A stretch of 22,756 nt of DNA, from assembly GCA_042569785.1 (NCBI GenBank), contig JBHPGW010000042.1, positions 1 through 22,756 on the forward strand. Reading direction: 5' to 3'. Position 1 is the stretch's first letter, and every line of letters starts with the position of its first letter. The notes beneath the pieces are model-generated. The model ran no database searches. It saw only the letters and a program-made list of their open reading frames with translations, and was not told where the DNA came from. The DNA comes from JBHPGW01 sp042569785. Lineage in GTDB: Bacteria; Planctomycetota; Phycisphaerae; Sedimentisphaerales; Anaerobacaceae. Positions 7,795 through 15,581 of the stretch are shown in pieces. Position numbers and translations under genes: made by a program.

Positions 7795-8604
7795 CTACAT
7801 GTACCCTAACGCTCTTAACTGCTGCATCGCGTATGCTGATTCCTTATCCTGAGCTCTGCCCTGTCGCTCGGATATCCTTGTGTTTTCAAGCTCTTCTATC
7901 ATTTCATCGATATTATCAACATCAGATATGATGGGCTGGCAACATGGCTCGCACCCGATACTTCTGTACCGTTTACCGTTTTTTGAAAAGTAAAGCTCTA
8001 CAACCGGTATATTTTCTTTTTTGATATATCGCCAGATATCAAGTTCTGTCCATTCCAGTAACGGATGGATTCTGATATGCGTATTTTGTTTCGTATCTGA
8101 TTCGAAGTGATCCCATAATTCAGGTGGCTGATTTTGGTAATCCCACTTGAAATCATCATCACGAGGTGAAAAGTGCCGCTCCTTGGCACGGATCCCGTGT
8201 TCGTCACGACGGATACCGAGCATTATTCCATTGAGATCATGTGCAGTGACAACCTGTTTCAATGTTTCTGTCTTAAGCAGACTGCAGCACAACAGCTTAT
8301 CGTTATGATCGATTTTTTGTGCTGCTTGTGAAGTGTTTTTAGCAATGATCAAATTCAGATCCCACTGTTTTGCCAGCTTTTCTCTAAAGGCGTACATACA
8401 CTCGAACTTTTTGCCGGTATCGATATGGATCACGGGAAATGGAACCGTTCCCATAAAAGCCTTTCTGGCCAATTCCAAAAGCACGGTAGAATCTTTGCCC
8501 ATTGACCACAACATGGCTATTTTTTTGAAATGGCTGTAAGCTTCGCGAATGATGTATATACTACGGTTTTCAAGTTCTTCGAGTCTATTCATTGTTTTTT
8601 CCAT
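7795..8604 (-). CDS. cysD: Sulfate adenylyltransferase subunit 2-like ATP pyrophosphatase (CysD/NodP type)
   Basis: This 269-residue protein belongs to the PAPS reductase/CysD N-type ATP pyrophosphatase family. The PP-loop appears as MLWSMGKDST (31-40), in the CysD form rather than SGGKDS. HIDTGKKFECMYAFR, GIRRDEHGIRAKERHFSPRD, IRIHPLLEWTELDIWRYI and the C-terminal RYRSIGC and SERQGRAQDKES blocks all follow CysD order. It also has CC at 106-107 and C218/C221/C222, present in a non-enterobacterial CysD branch. The expected reaction is sulfate plus ATP to APS with the CysN-like protein encoded 14 bases downstream. A second ATG at 8592 gives a start (MNRLEELENRS) closer to known CysD proteins; neither start has a strong Shine-Dalgarno. 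In this operon the APS may feed sulfation or assimilation; no downstream enzyme is in the window. Confidence 0.9.
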   Translation of the reverse strand: MEKTMNRLEELENRSIYIIREAYSHFKKIAMLWSMGKDSTVLLELARKAFMGTVPFPVIHIDTGKKFECMYAFREKLAKQWDLNLIIAKNTSQAAQKIDHNDKLLCCSLLKTETLKQVVTAHDLNGIMLGIRRDEHGIRAKERHFSPRDDDFKWDYQNQPPELWDHFESDTKQNTHIRIHPLLEWTELDIWRYIKKENIPVVELYFSKNGKRYRSIGCEPCCQPIISDVDNIDEMIEELENTRISERQGRAQDKESAYAMQQLRALGYM

Positions 8605-8650
8605 TTTAATTTGACTAAAATAAATAATTTGTAGCCTGATTTCTAACCTT

Positions 8651-10603
8651 TCACCCCAAAAGACTACTTCCGGTCATATAGGCGGGCCGTGACAGGCCAA
8701 AATGTTCCAGAACTGTCGGCGCGATATCAACACCACGTGGCTTATCTCTATTGATCTTTACATTACTTAACAAAATACCGGGTATCAAACTCGGATCAAA
8801 GATGTGGTCGCCGCTCCATTTTGAATTATTATCCTCAAGCAATTTTATCGGCGCTGCCCCAATAGCGGTTTGCCAGCTGAATCGATACCCCTTGTTAAAG
8901 CCGACCAGGATATCCGGCCCATTATTAGCCAACGGTCCATTGCCATAAACCTCGTTATTGCGGTAAACCCGATGAACAACCCGAGTATCTTTTTCTAAAT
9001 CAACTATGCCCGGCAATTTTGCCGCTATCTCTTTACAAAGCTCATCGCGTTCGATACCACCTTTAACGATCCCACAGCCTTCGCGAGAAGCCTGGTTTAT
9101 ATAAATACTCGCAAAGCCAACCGCGTAAGCTCTTGTTCTTTCCCAGTCAACATCTCCAAATAACCCCTGGCCTTCATCGCTGTCAGAGCCCTTGAGGTGC
9201 ATATAATTATTCTCGATCAGCCAGCGGTTAAGATGTACCTGTCGCTCGAAACGTCCAAAACCGTGATCCGAGATCACAAACAAAGCTGTTTCATCATCTA
9301 TCCTTTCTAAAGTTTTGCCGAGAATATCATCCATTTCATGGTACATCTGCTCGATCACATTGCCATAAAGCAGGGCTTCTTTTTTGTTATAAGAAATATG
9401 ACACTCATCCCTCGTCGACCATAACGCATGCTGCAGGCGATCGGTATGGTCGAAAACAAAAGCAAGTAATCCATTGTCGAATCTGTCGAGTTCATTAAAG
9501 AACATCTCTTTGCGCTCGTTCGATATGATCTGGACCTGACTAAGAAATTCATCGTACCCGTAACGGTTATGGCTTAGCGGATGAACCATTGTCGGCATCC
9601 CCAGTGTGTGGAAACTGCCGATTTTTTCTTCCAGTTCACGGCCAAATTCAGCCGGAGAAGTTATTGCAAATGCCTGCTTACTCGCAGTTATATTGATCGG
9701 CGTCACAAACAGTCTTAGATACGGCTCAGATTCGATCAGCAGAAATCTGACCATACCATGAACACGGCCCAGTCCAACTTTAAAAGCCATTTTAACCCAT
9801 GCTGTCCATTGACCGCGATTAGCCTCAATAATCGGGGCATCGCCCAAATCGATAAATACCGCATCGCTGTTTTTCCTGCTTACAACAAGAGGTAGCTCTG
9901 CTTGTTTTTCTTTGCCAGTAAAGGGGCCCTTTAGAAATGTGTAAACAAAACCATCTTCCCATCGAACTTTCGTAACGTTATGAGGACTCGGATCATCTTC
10001 AGCGATTATTTTGGTCGTGTAATAGTTGTATTCGCCTTCACTTCCCAAAAGATCCGGCGTACCAAGTCCTGACAAAAATCTCCCGCTCACCTTTTCAGCA
10101 GGAAACGTTACCGGCCATCGCATTACAGATGTAGGTATCCCCGCCTTACTTGTATACTTCCAGAATCCATCACACTGACGAGCTTTTTTGTACTTAGTAC
10201 CGGATAAGCCTACCGAACTGTTTCTTAGAGAAAGATAAGGCATATACTTTTGCGGGTCCCTGTGCAGGAAATCAAAAATGCCGTGACATCCAGGCCCGGC
10301 ACCGCAGGCTATATTCGACCATGCAACAGGACTGATAGCAGGATTGCTCGTACCAAGGGCGGTAAATGTCCCTTTGTTTGCCAATCTGCTGAAGTTAGGC
10401 AGCTTTTTCTGCTTGATCAATTCACTTACTATCTGAAAATCCAGACCATCCATACCCAAAACGAGGCATCGCTTAGAATTTTGTTTACTTTTTGTATTAG
10501 CCATTTTTTTGCAACCATTCAATGTGTTTAAAGAACCGTACAAACCAAGATTGATACCAATAGCAGTGGTTTGTTTGATAAATTTTCTACGTGTCAATGT
10601 CAT
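8651..10603 (-). CDS. Tat-exported type I phosphodiesterase-like lipoprotein (alkaline phosphatase superfamily)
   Basis: This 650-residue protein opens with a twin-arginine signal (TRRKFIKQTTAIGINLG) ending in a lipobox-like LNGC with Cys31, so it is probably exported folded and anchored as a lipoprotein. The catalytic core follows the type I phosphodiesterase/nucleotide pyrophosphatase pattern: VLGMDGLD with Asp52, candidate nucleophile Ser91 in NPAISPVAWS followed by PGCHGIFDF, FDHTDRLQHALW and VISDHGFGRF as metal motifs. Related proteins usually carry Thr at the nucleophile position. It starts inside the upstream small membrane protein gene (ATGA, 4-base overlap), a sign of coupling. Possible substrates are phosphodiester-linked or nucleotide-linked glycan groups; sulfate esters cannot be excluded. 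The family assignment is firm, the substrate is unknown. Confidence 0.9.
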   Translation of the reverse strand: MTLTRRKFIKQTTAIGINLGLYGSLNTLNGCKKMANTKSKQNSKRCLVLGMDGLDFQIVSELIKQKKLPNFSRLANKGTFTALGTSNPAISPVAWSNIACGAGPGCHGIFDFLHRDPQKYMPYLSLRNSSVGLSGTKYKKARQCDGFWKYTSKAGIPTSVMRWPVTFPAEKVSGRFLSGLGTPDLLGSEGEYNYYTTKIIAEDDPSPHNVTKVRWEDGFVYTFLKGPFTGKEKQAELPLVVSRKNSDAVFIDLGDAPIIEANRGQWTAWVKMAFKVGLGRVHGMVRFLLIESEPYLRLFVTPINITASKQAFAITSPAEFGRELEEKIGSFHTLGMPTMVHPLSHNRYGYDEFLSQVQIISNERKEMFFNELDRFDNGLLAFVFDHTDRLQHALWSTRDECHISYNKKEALLYGNVIEQMYHEMDDILGKTLERIDDETALFVISDHGFGRFERQVHLNRWLIENNYMHLKGSDSDEGQGLFGDVDWERTRAYAVGFASIYINQASREGCGIVKGGIERDELCKEIAAKLPGIVDLEKDTRVVHRVYRNNEVYGNGPLANNGPDILVGFNKGYRFSWQTAIGAAPIKLLEDNNSKWSGDHIFDPSLIPGILLSNVKINRDKPRGVDIAPTVLEHFGLSRPAYMTGSSLLG

Positions 10604-10872
10604 TTTACTACCAAAGGCAAAATAAATTTGATAACAGCTACTGTGATGATGGTCAGTATTAAGATAACTGCCAACAATGATACGAATAACTTGAGCCGAG
10701 ACATTTTTTTACACCAGCTTCTCAGGTGATGGCGTAAGAAATATACAGCAGAAACAATTACACCTAATCCACCCGCAAAAAAAGCGGCGATAGTACCGAA
10801 AAATGTAAAAACATGATGCATGGTATTAGGATCGATATAGCCTATGATCATTCCAAACGTGTCCAAATACAT
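10600..10872 (-). CDS. Small two-span membrane protein with YIDPNT motif
   Basis: This 90-residue protein has two hydrophobic spans, about residues 21-46 and 62-87, separated by a basic loop (RHHLRSWCKK). Before the first span is GYIDPNT (11-17), resembling the YIDPGTGS motif of short membrane proteins often encoded beside alkaline-phosphatase-fold hydrolases and exopolysaccharide genes; that association is from general familiarity, not a search. The ATG at 10872 has AAGGAGG 8 bases upstream, embedded in the last codons of the TPR gene, which ends only three bases earlier. The gene overlaps the phosphodiesterase start by 4 bases, so the two products are probably made together and may form a membrane unit. 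A downstream Met (residue 8) could also serve as start. Confidence 0.85.
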   Translation of the reverse strand: MYLDTFGMIIGYIDPNTMHHVFTFFGTIAAFFAGGLGVIVSAVYFLRHHLRSWCKKMSRLKLFVSLLAVILILTIITVAVIKFILPLVVK

Positions 10873-10875
10873 ACC

Positions 10876-12258
10876 TTAATCCTCCTTATGAACTAATGGG
10901 CCGTTTTCCTTGTCCAGGGAGCTTAGGATTTTCTGAGCCTGCTGTGCCGAATTTGTTTCTGGAAAATTCTCAGTGAGCCGAATGAGTAAATCTTCGCATC
11001 TTTTGTAATCTTGATTCGACAGCGCATCGGTAGCATGGGCCAATAATATCGGTGCAATACAGGCATTTGCTCCGTAGTCTTTTATCAACTTTTCACCAAT
11101 TTTATATGCCGCATCAACCTGTGCCCTCTTGTGTAATGCCCACCATTTAAGGTACAGCAATTGAGCCCGGTAATTTTCACATTGAGGTTTTTCTAAAACC
11201 GCATCTATCTCGGATAGTATCTTCTCTGCTTTGGCTTCTTTGGCCAGATATGAAAAATAAGAACTTATTACTTTGCCGTAAAGTTCTGCCTGTGGAAATT
11301 CACTGGCAATTTGTTTACATTCCTCTACGGCCATGGTACTATCGCCGCAGTCGCCGTAATTTTTCGCGATCTTTAACCTTAGCTCCACCTCTCTGGTTTC
11401 ATCATTAATTTTCTCAATAGCTTTTCGTAATAATATTTCAGCTGTGTCGGGGCGATTGTTTTGTGTGCACCTTTCACTTGCTGCCGCGCACCAGTCAATA
11501 AAAGAATTTTTTGTCATAAATTTAGCTATTGCTATAGCGGTTCTGGGTCGCTCTAATCGCAAAAGGCAAAAATCTGCTATTGATTCAAAATTATCATACT
11601 CTGTTATAGCGGCAAGAAAATCCTCCCTTTCCCAGGCTCGATCACCTTCGCTCTTATACAATAAAGGTAATATAAAACTGTACTGATATAAGTCCGAAGA
11701 TTCAGGATTTGTGATGATTACCTGATTGGTAATACCGATGATTTGCCCGATCCAGGTTTTCATTCTTAAATCGTAATACTTATATAAAAAACCGGCTTCT
11801 CGATGGCGTAGCCCTTCAAAGTTAGATTCGGACTGAAAGTATTGGATATTGGACCAGTACAAACGTTCAGGAGTGGGAACAAGAGCTGTAGCTTGTTCTT
11901 TATTTTTCCTGACAGCAGTACTTTTCGAAAATATATCAAGGCCGCCAATATCGACCAGTGTTTTTTTCTGTTTGGATTTAAAATCCGTAATAATTAATTT
12001 TGTAATATTTTCAGCAACTTCTATTTTCTTCTTTAAATCGCTTAAGCCTTTATTCTCAGGATATTTGGAAATAAGAGCCGTAAACAAATCCTCACCGATC
12101 TCTATCGCCTTAGCTGTCGGCCCCTGTTCTAATAACTGCTCGAAAATAAGGTAATTGTTAACAGGTTTTTCCTGTGCCGAATAACACCTGTTTAGACCAG
12201 AATAAACCAATATCAACGTTGATATAATAATTATCAATTGACAGCTTTGTTTTTGCAT
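10876..12258 (-). CDS. Exported tetratricopeptide repeat protein
   Basis: This 460-residue protein has a signal peptide (LIIIISTLILVYSGLNRCYSA, residues 8-28). The rest is predominantly helical with TPR-like units (RPDTAEILLRKAIEKI, GDSTMAVEECKQIASEFPQ, QDYKRCEDLLIRLTENFPE) and a terminal half-repeat SAQQAQKILSSL. Landmarks YYDLRMKTWIGQI (161-173), ILPLL (196-200) and DFCLLRL (229-235) occur at nearly the same spacing in the other operon TPR protein (2725-4161), showing common descent. The start lies 25 bases inside the 3' end of the upstream gene, with AAGGA 11 bases before ATG. Function is probably scaffolding in the periplasm or at a membrane; no catalytic motif is visible. Confidence 0.88.
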   Translation of the reverse strand: MQKQSCQLIIIISTLILVYSGLNRCYSAQEKPVNNYLIFEQLLEQGPTAKAIEIGEDLFTALISKYPENKGLSDLKKKIEVAENITKLIITDFKSKQKKTLVDIGGLDIFSKSTAVRKNKEQATALVPTPERLYWSNIQYFQSESNFEGLRHREAGFLYKYYDLRMKTWIGQIIGITNQVIITNPESSDLYQYSFILPLLYKSEGDRAWEREDFLAAITEYDNFESIADFCLLRLERPRTAIAIAKFMTKNSFIDWCAAASERCTQNNRPDTAEILLRKAIEKINDETREVELRLKIAKNYGDCGDSTMAVEECKQIASEFPQAELYGKVISSYFSYLAKEAKAEKILSEIDAVLEKPQCENYRAQLLYLKWWALHKRAQVDAAYKIGEKLIKDYGANACIAPILLAHATDALSNQDYKRCEDLLIRLTENFPETNSAQQAQKILSSLDKENGPLVHKED

Positions 12259-13964
12259 GGTTCTGTTTTTCCTTTTAAGCCCGTTTTTAAAGATGATTGG
12301 GCGAGAACAACCTTATATGTCTGAACCGAATCAGATATCTGAATCGTAAAATCTACTTCTCCCTGCTGATAATTCCATTGCTCCCTGGCAAGCCGCTGGT
12401 ATTGAGATTCTATATTGGAAACCGCGAACCGATCGGGAATTTTGACTTCGATCTTTGTTGGTCCTGCAGCTTTTGCAAAAACCGGCGTATAGAATTTCTT
12501 TCGCTGCTGTTTGCTGAAGTATCTGCGGTCGAAGACAAATACTAATATGGCCTCATCACCACATAATAAACTTTTGGCGACGTAATTGTCATCTGCTGTC
12601 GATGCCCAGTCGACCGGCTCAGATATTATTAACAGGGGCTTAAGCTCTTGCAGTTCTTTGTTTAGCCGCACAAAAGTATCGTAAACAAAATCACCTAATA
12701 TCGGTACCCCTCGATATAACAGCCCCTTTGCTCCGCCGGCAACTGCGCAGTAAACCAGGAATTTAATTTCATTAGGTGTATAGTTACTTCGCACAAATAA
12801 TATATTCTCAGGGGAAACTGGAATACATGCAAAATACCTGTTCGGCTCAGCCGACTTCTTAGCCATAACCCCAAGCCCGAAAAACGGGCAAAAAGATTCA
12901 TCTTCAACCGAGCCAGACAGAACAGTATTCATAACCGAAATATCTGCCAGCCCACCGAACTTGAACCAGGCCCGAGGCTTATTACTTCGGCATATCCTCA
13001 TCTGTGTAAGAAGATACGTGGCCTGCAAAAAAATGTCATGGCGATTATCTAAGAATTTTTTTGCCGCCTCTCCGTAAGTACCATGCTGATGTGCCGGACA
13101 TATCATATTTTGCACACAGGCAACTTTTTTCGATCCAAATGTGGAAGTAACAAAGAACTCTTCAGAATCCAGCCCCAACTCCCAATTGCCACCGCCTTTT
13201 TCTAACAGTAAAGGAAATTTCTTTACAGCCCTGACAATTCTATGCGTTTGCCATTTTTTGTTCTCGGATTCGGCTGATACAACCACATTAACGTATTGCC
13301 CTGACTTAACCGGTCTCGGCAGTTTGTATATCAAACAACCTTTATCATTTGCGTCTAAATCGTTGTTTATCGAACGGTAATTATTACCAACATTAATATC
13401 CGCAACTTCAATAAGCTTAACTTTTAAAGGCTTTTGGCAGTTATTCTCGATATAGATGTAGATTTCGTTAAGCTCCTCGGAAAAGCCCACGTATGGAATC
13501 CAAATCGGTACCTGCTTGACCAGAATTGACGTTTCCAAAGATGTCCCTGTATTATCTTCTATAATACAGTTGACCTTACTATTTTCCGGCAAAGTTTTGT
13601 TAAGCTTGATCAATAATTCCCCGTTGTTTCCCGCAGCCAGTTCAGGAGGTGACAATTTTGCGTATAGATATTTTATTTCAGGATTCTTTTGCTCTTTATT
13701 TTCAATGACTTTGTATAACTTACATTGATTGATTGACAGAGATTCTTCGCTGCTGTTTTTTAAGAAAATACATATCTCTCCGGTATCGAAACTATTATGA
13801 CGGTAGTACTGCTTGCCTGTAATAACAAATTCGCTCTGATCGGTCGTATCACTCGAACTGCCGGATACCTTACCCGCGGGATATATGAGTAAACCACAAA
13901 AAAACAAAGTTATACAGGCAATGCCGTAATTCGACAGGGTAGAACAATTGGTGTTATTTTTCAT
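12234..13964 (-). CDS. Secreted protein of unknown family, first gene of the operon
   Basis: I chose the ATG at 13964 (MKNNTNCST) because AAGGA lies 5 bases upstream; an in-frame ATG at 13991 would add nine residues but has no Shine-Dalgarno. The 576-residue product has an export signal (IACITLFFCGLLIYPAG), then two beta-rich segments in the first 220 residues resembling immunoglobulin-like or CARDB-type accessory domains. The second half contains a conserved-looking block with GGAKGLLYRGVP, then RLNKELQELKPLLIISEPVDWAS, and a final beta segment (EAILVFVFDRRYF). That order recalls the barrel end and C-terminal beta domain of glycoside hydrolases, where AGAKGxxYW precedes LNxELxxLxPxL, but no catalytic pair could be named. 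I do not recognise the family. The gene overlaps the next TPR gene by 25 bases. Confidence 0.82.
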   Translation of the reverse strand: MKNNTNCSTLSNYGIACITLFFCGLLIYPAGKVSGSSSDTTDQSEFVITGKQYYRHNSFDTGEICIFLKNSSEESLSINQCKLYKVIENKEQKNPEIKYLYAKLSPPELAAGNNGELLIKLNKTLPENSKVNCIIEDNTGTSLETSILVKQVPIWIPYVGFSEELNEIYIYIENNCQKPLKVKLIEVADINVGNNYRSINNDLDANDKGCLIYKLPRPVKSGQYVNVVVSAESENKKWQTHRIVRAVKKFPLLLEKGGGNWELGLDSEEFFVTSTFGSKKVACVQNMICPAHQHGTYGEAAKKFLDNRHDIFLQATYLLTQMRICRSNKPRAWFKFGGLADISVMNTVLSGSVEDESFCPFFGLGVMAKKSAEPNRYFACIPVSPENILFVRSNYTPNEIKFLVYCAVAGGAKGLLYRGVPILGDFVYDTFVRLNKELQELKPLLIISEPVDWASTADDNYVAKSLLCGDEAILVFVFDRRYFSKQQRKKFYTPVFAKAAGPTKIEVKIPDRFAVSNIESQYQRLAREQWNYQQGEVDFTIQISDSVQTYKVVLAQSSLKTGLKGKTEPCKNKAVN

Positions 13965-14332
13965 GTTGATCCTTAATATTAACCACGCCATAGGCTTACA
14001 ATGGCCTGATAGCCCAAAGAACTATATTGTCCCTTACTCACATAAATTTATAAACTTGCAGACGCCGTCCCTGTCGGTTACAGCTATTACCAACCGTTAT
14101 TAGCGACAGCATAAGCAATCTTTGAAATGATTAGTATCCGGTAAACGGCATCCAAATAATAGTAACACTTTAGTAACGAAAATTTAAAGAGGAGGATTTA
14201 ATTTTACTTTTTTGTTACTGCCCAAAATCTCTTCAACATTCTATCTTTGTAAAAATACTCTTTTAAGCAGTTTTAGCTGTTGGATACCAGAGATTGAGTA
14301 TTTGAAATTTCTTAGTATGGAGGAACAAGAAT
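13965..14332. promoter_or_regulatory. Divergent intergenic region between the operon and the sigma factor gene
   Basis: These 368 bases must hold the promoters for both the nine-gene minus-strand operon and the plus-strand sigma factor. Visible elements are the direct repeat at 14160-14177, a third AGTAAC copy on the minus strand (14214-14219), and a spaced inverted repeat ctgtcg (14071-14076) / cgacag (14104-14109). A GGAGGA Shine-Dalgarno (14319-14324) serves the sigma gene. I could not fix a -35/-10 pair with confidence; TATAAA on the minus strand near 14050 is a possible -10. Confidence 0.6.
14160..14177 (+). promoter_or_regulatory. TAGTAAC-N4-TAGTAAC direct repeat, candidate PhoB/OmpR-type binding box
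   Basis: Two identical 7-base units (14160-14166 and 14171-14177) are separated by four bases, an 11-base pitch as in pho boxes bound by OmpR/PhoB winged-helix proteins. A related inverted unit GTTACT is at 14214-14219. A gene with that DNA-binding domain is at 14934-15581. The repeat is seen; the binding protein is inferred. Confidence 0.5.
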
Positions 14333-14908
14333 ATGCAAGCTAACCCGGAAGTAATTCAAAACATGAAATTGGCTAATAAGATATTTGAAGAATATGGTGA
14401 TATAATTCGCGATATAATCCGGTTTCAGATCAATGACAAATCAATGGTAGACGATATTTTTCAGAATTTTTTCTTGTCTCTTGTTCGCTGTCCCATTTCT
14501 GATGAAATTGGGAATATCAAAAAATATCTTCACAGAGCTATTAAAAACGACATTATTGATGCTTCTTTAAGAATAAAAAATTATCATGCTCGAAATCAGA
14601 AATATGGAAAATTATATATAAACTATGCCAATTATAATAATCCCATAGATGTCGTAATTCAAAAGGAAGAGCGTCAAATATTGTTGGATTTTGTTCAAAG
14701 CCTACTGAGACCTCACGAAGCAGAGGTTATCATTAGGCGATACATTTATAATCAGAAAAATAGTGATGCCGCAAAAGAAATGGGCGTGAAAACCATGACT
14801 TTTTCTCGTTATATTTGCACCGCCCTCAAAAAGATACGTGAATATCTTTCTAAAACTAACTCCGAACCCGATGTTTTTTTGCCAATAAAAGTCCCTAAAA
14901 CCCTGTAG
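14333..14908 (+). CDS. ECF-type sigma-70 family RNA polymerase sigma factor
   Basis: This 191-residue protein has sigma region 2 at about residues 14-82 (IFEEYGDIIRDIIRFQIND, then DDIFQNFFLSLVR and KKYLHRAIKNDIIDASLR) and region 4 at about 113-173 (LLRPHEAEVIIRRYI, then SDAAKEMGVKTMTFSRYICT as the helix-turn-helix). Regions 1 and 3 are absent, the ECF layout. GGAGGA lies 8 bases before the ATG. It is transcribed away from the nine-gene operon and is a candidate activator of it. No anti-sigma gene is adjacent on either side, so control may be transcriptional or by a partner elsewhere. The gene is visibly richer in A+T than its neighbours. A short tail after region 4 (EPDVFLPIKVPKTL) has no known role. 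Confidence 0.88.
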   Translation: MQANPEVIQNMKLANKIFEEYGDIIRDIIRFQINDKSMVDDIFQNFFLSLVRCPISDEIGNIKKYLHRAIKNDIIDASLRIKNYHARNQKYGKLYINYANYNNPIDVVIQKEERQILLDFVQSLLRPHEAEVIIRRYIYNQKNSDAAKEMGVKTMTFSRYICTALKKIREYLSKTNSEPDVFLPIKVPKTL

Positions 14909-14933
14909 CCGTTTGTGAACTAATACGCTCAAT

Positions 14934-15581
14934 TTATTTTTTTTGTGAAAGAACCTTCCTGTCATAGTATTCGATCGAAACAATAACATTTCTCGGGATG
15001 GCCCAGTGTTTATCGCTATTTATTATTATTTTCTGTTTTTTGGGATTAACCTCGATAAGCTCTCTTACCCTGTTCAAAGACACGGTAACTGTTTTGCCGT
15101 CCTCATTTGGAGCGGTAGCCACCGTATTTTTCCAGATATGGGTTTCAAACATCTGTTGCTGTGTAAGAAACAGACCATTATTAGCAAGAAGAAGATTCAG
15201 CAGTTTCGACACTTTACCTCCCGGCAGCCGTTTATATTTCTTGTTCGCGTATGTTACCTTCATCGTATCGTAATCAATTGTGACGCCACCTTTAAGCTTG
15301 GCTTTTTTTACTTCGAGAAGCGATAGATCGATCGGAGGAGTAAACCAGATATCTGATATGAGAATGTCACCAGTATTACGGCTGACAAGCGATTCAACTA
15401 AAGCTGTCGCTTTTTCTTCATCATTAGTATGAATCACCCATGCATCGTAGCTGCGATCCTGCAGCCTGTCTTTAATTTCGGGCAGGGAGAAGGTGTAGTG
15501 ACGTTTAAAACCCAAAGACTCGTTATTGCTTTGCGGCTTTTGGTTGCCATGCCTGAAATATGGTGCAGTGTCCTTGTTCAT
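14934..15581 (-). CDS. Winged-helix (OmpR/PhoB-type) transcriptional regulator without a clear receiver domain
   Basis: From the ATG at 15581 the product has 215 residues. Residues about 97-196 match a Trans_reg_C winged helix: a four-strand start (GGVTIDYDTMKVTYANKKYK), LPGGKVSKLLNLLLANNGLFLT, a recognition helix in DGKTVTVSLNRVRELIE, and wing strands KIIINSDKHWAIP. The first 90 residues show no aspartate phosphorylation site of a receiver. The frame stays open upstream to 15869; a TTG at 15824 would give 296 residues with a short hydrophobic stretch (CFTFLLLLFLRWYGY). I prefer the ATG because the extra part is basic, low in complexity and without a Shine-Dalgarno, but the ATG has none either, so the start is uncertain. 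It is convergent with the sigma gene (25 bases between stops) and may bind the repeats at 14160 or 15855. Confidence 0.75.
   Translation of the reverse strand: MNKDTAPYFRHGNQKPQSNNESLGFKRHYTFSLPEIKDRLQDRSYDAWVIHTNDEEKATALVESLVSRNTGDILISDIWFTPPIDLSLLEVKKAKLKGGVTIDYDTMKVTYANKKYKRLPGGKVSKLLNLLLANNGLFLTQQQMFETHIWKNTVATAPNEDGKTVTVSLNRVRELIEVNPKKQKIIINSDKHWAIPRNVIVSIEYYDRKVLSQKK

Noticed and set aside
14061..14090. ECF-type promoter TGTAACC...CGTCTG on the minus strand
   Set aside because: The gap between the two elements is only about 11 bases, too short for the usual ECF spacing.
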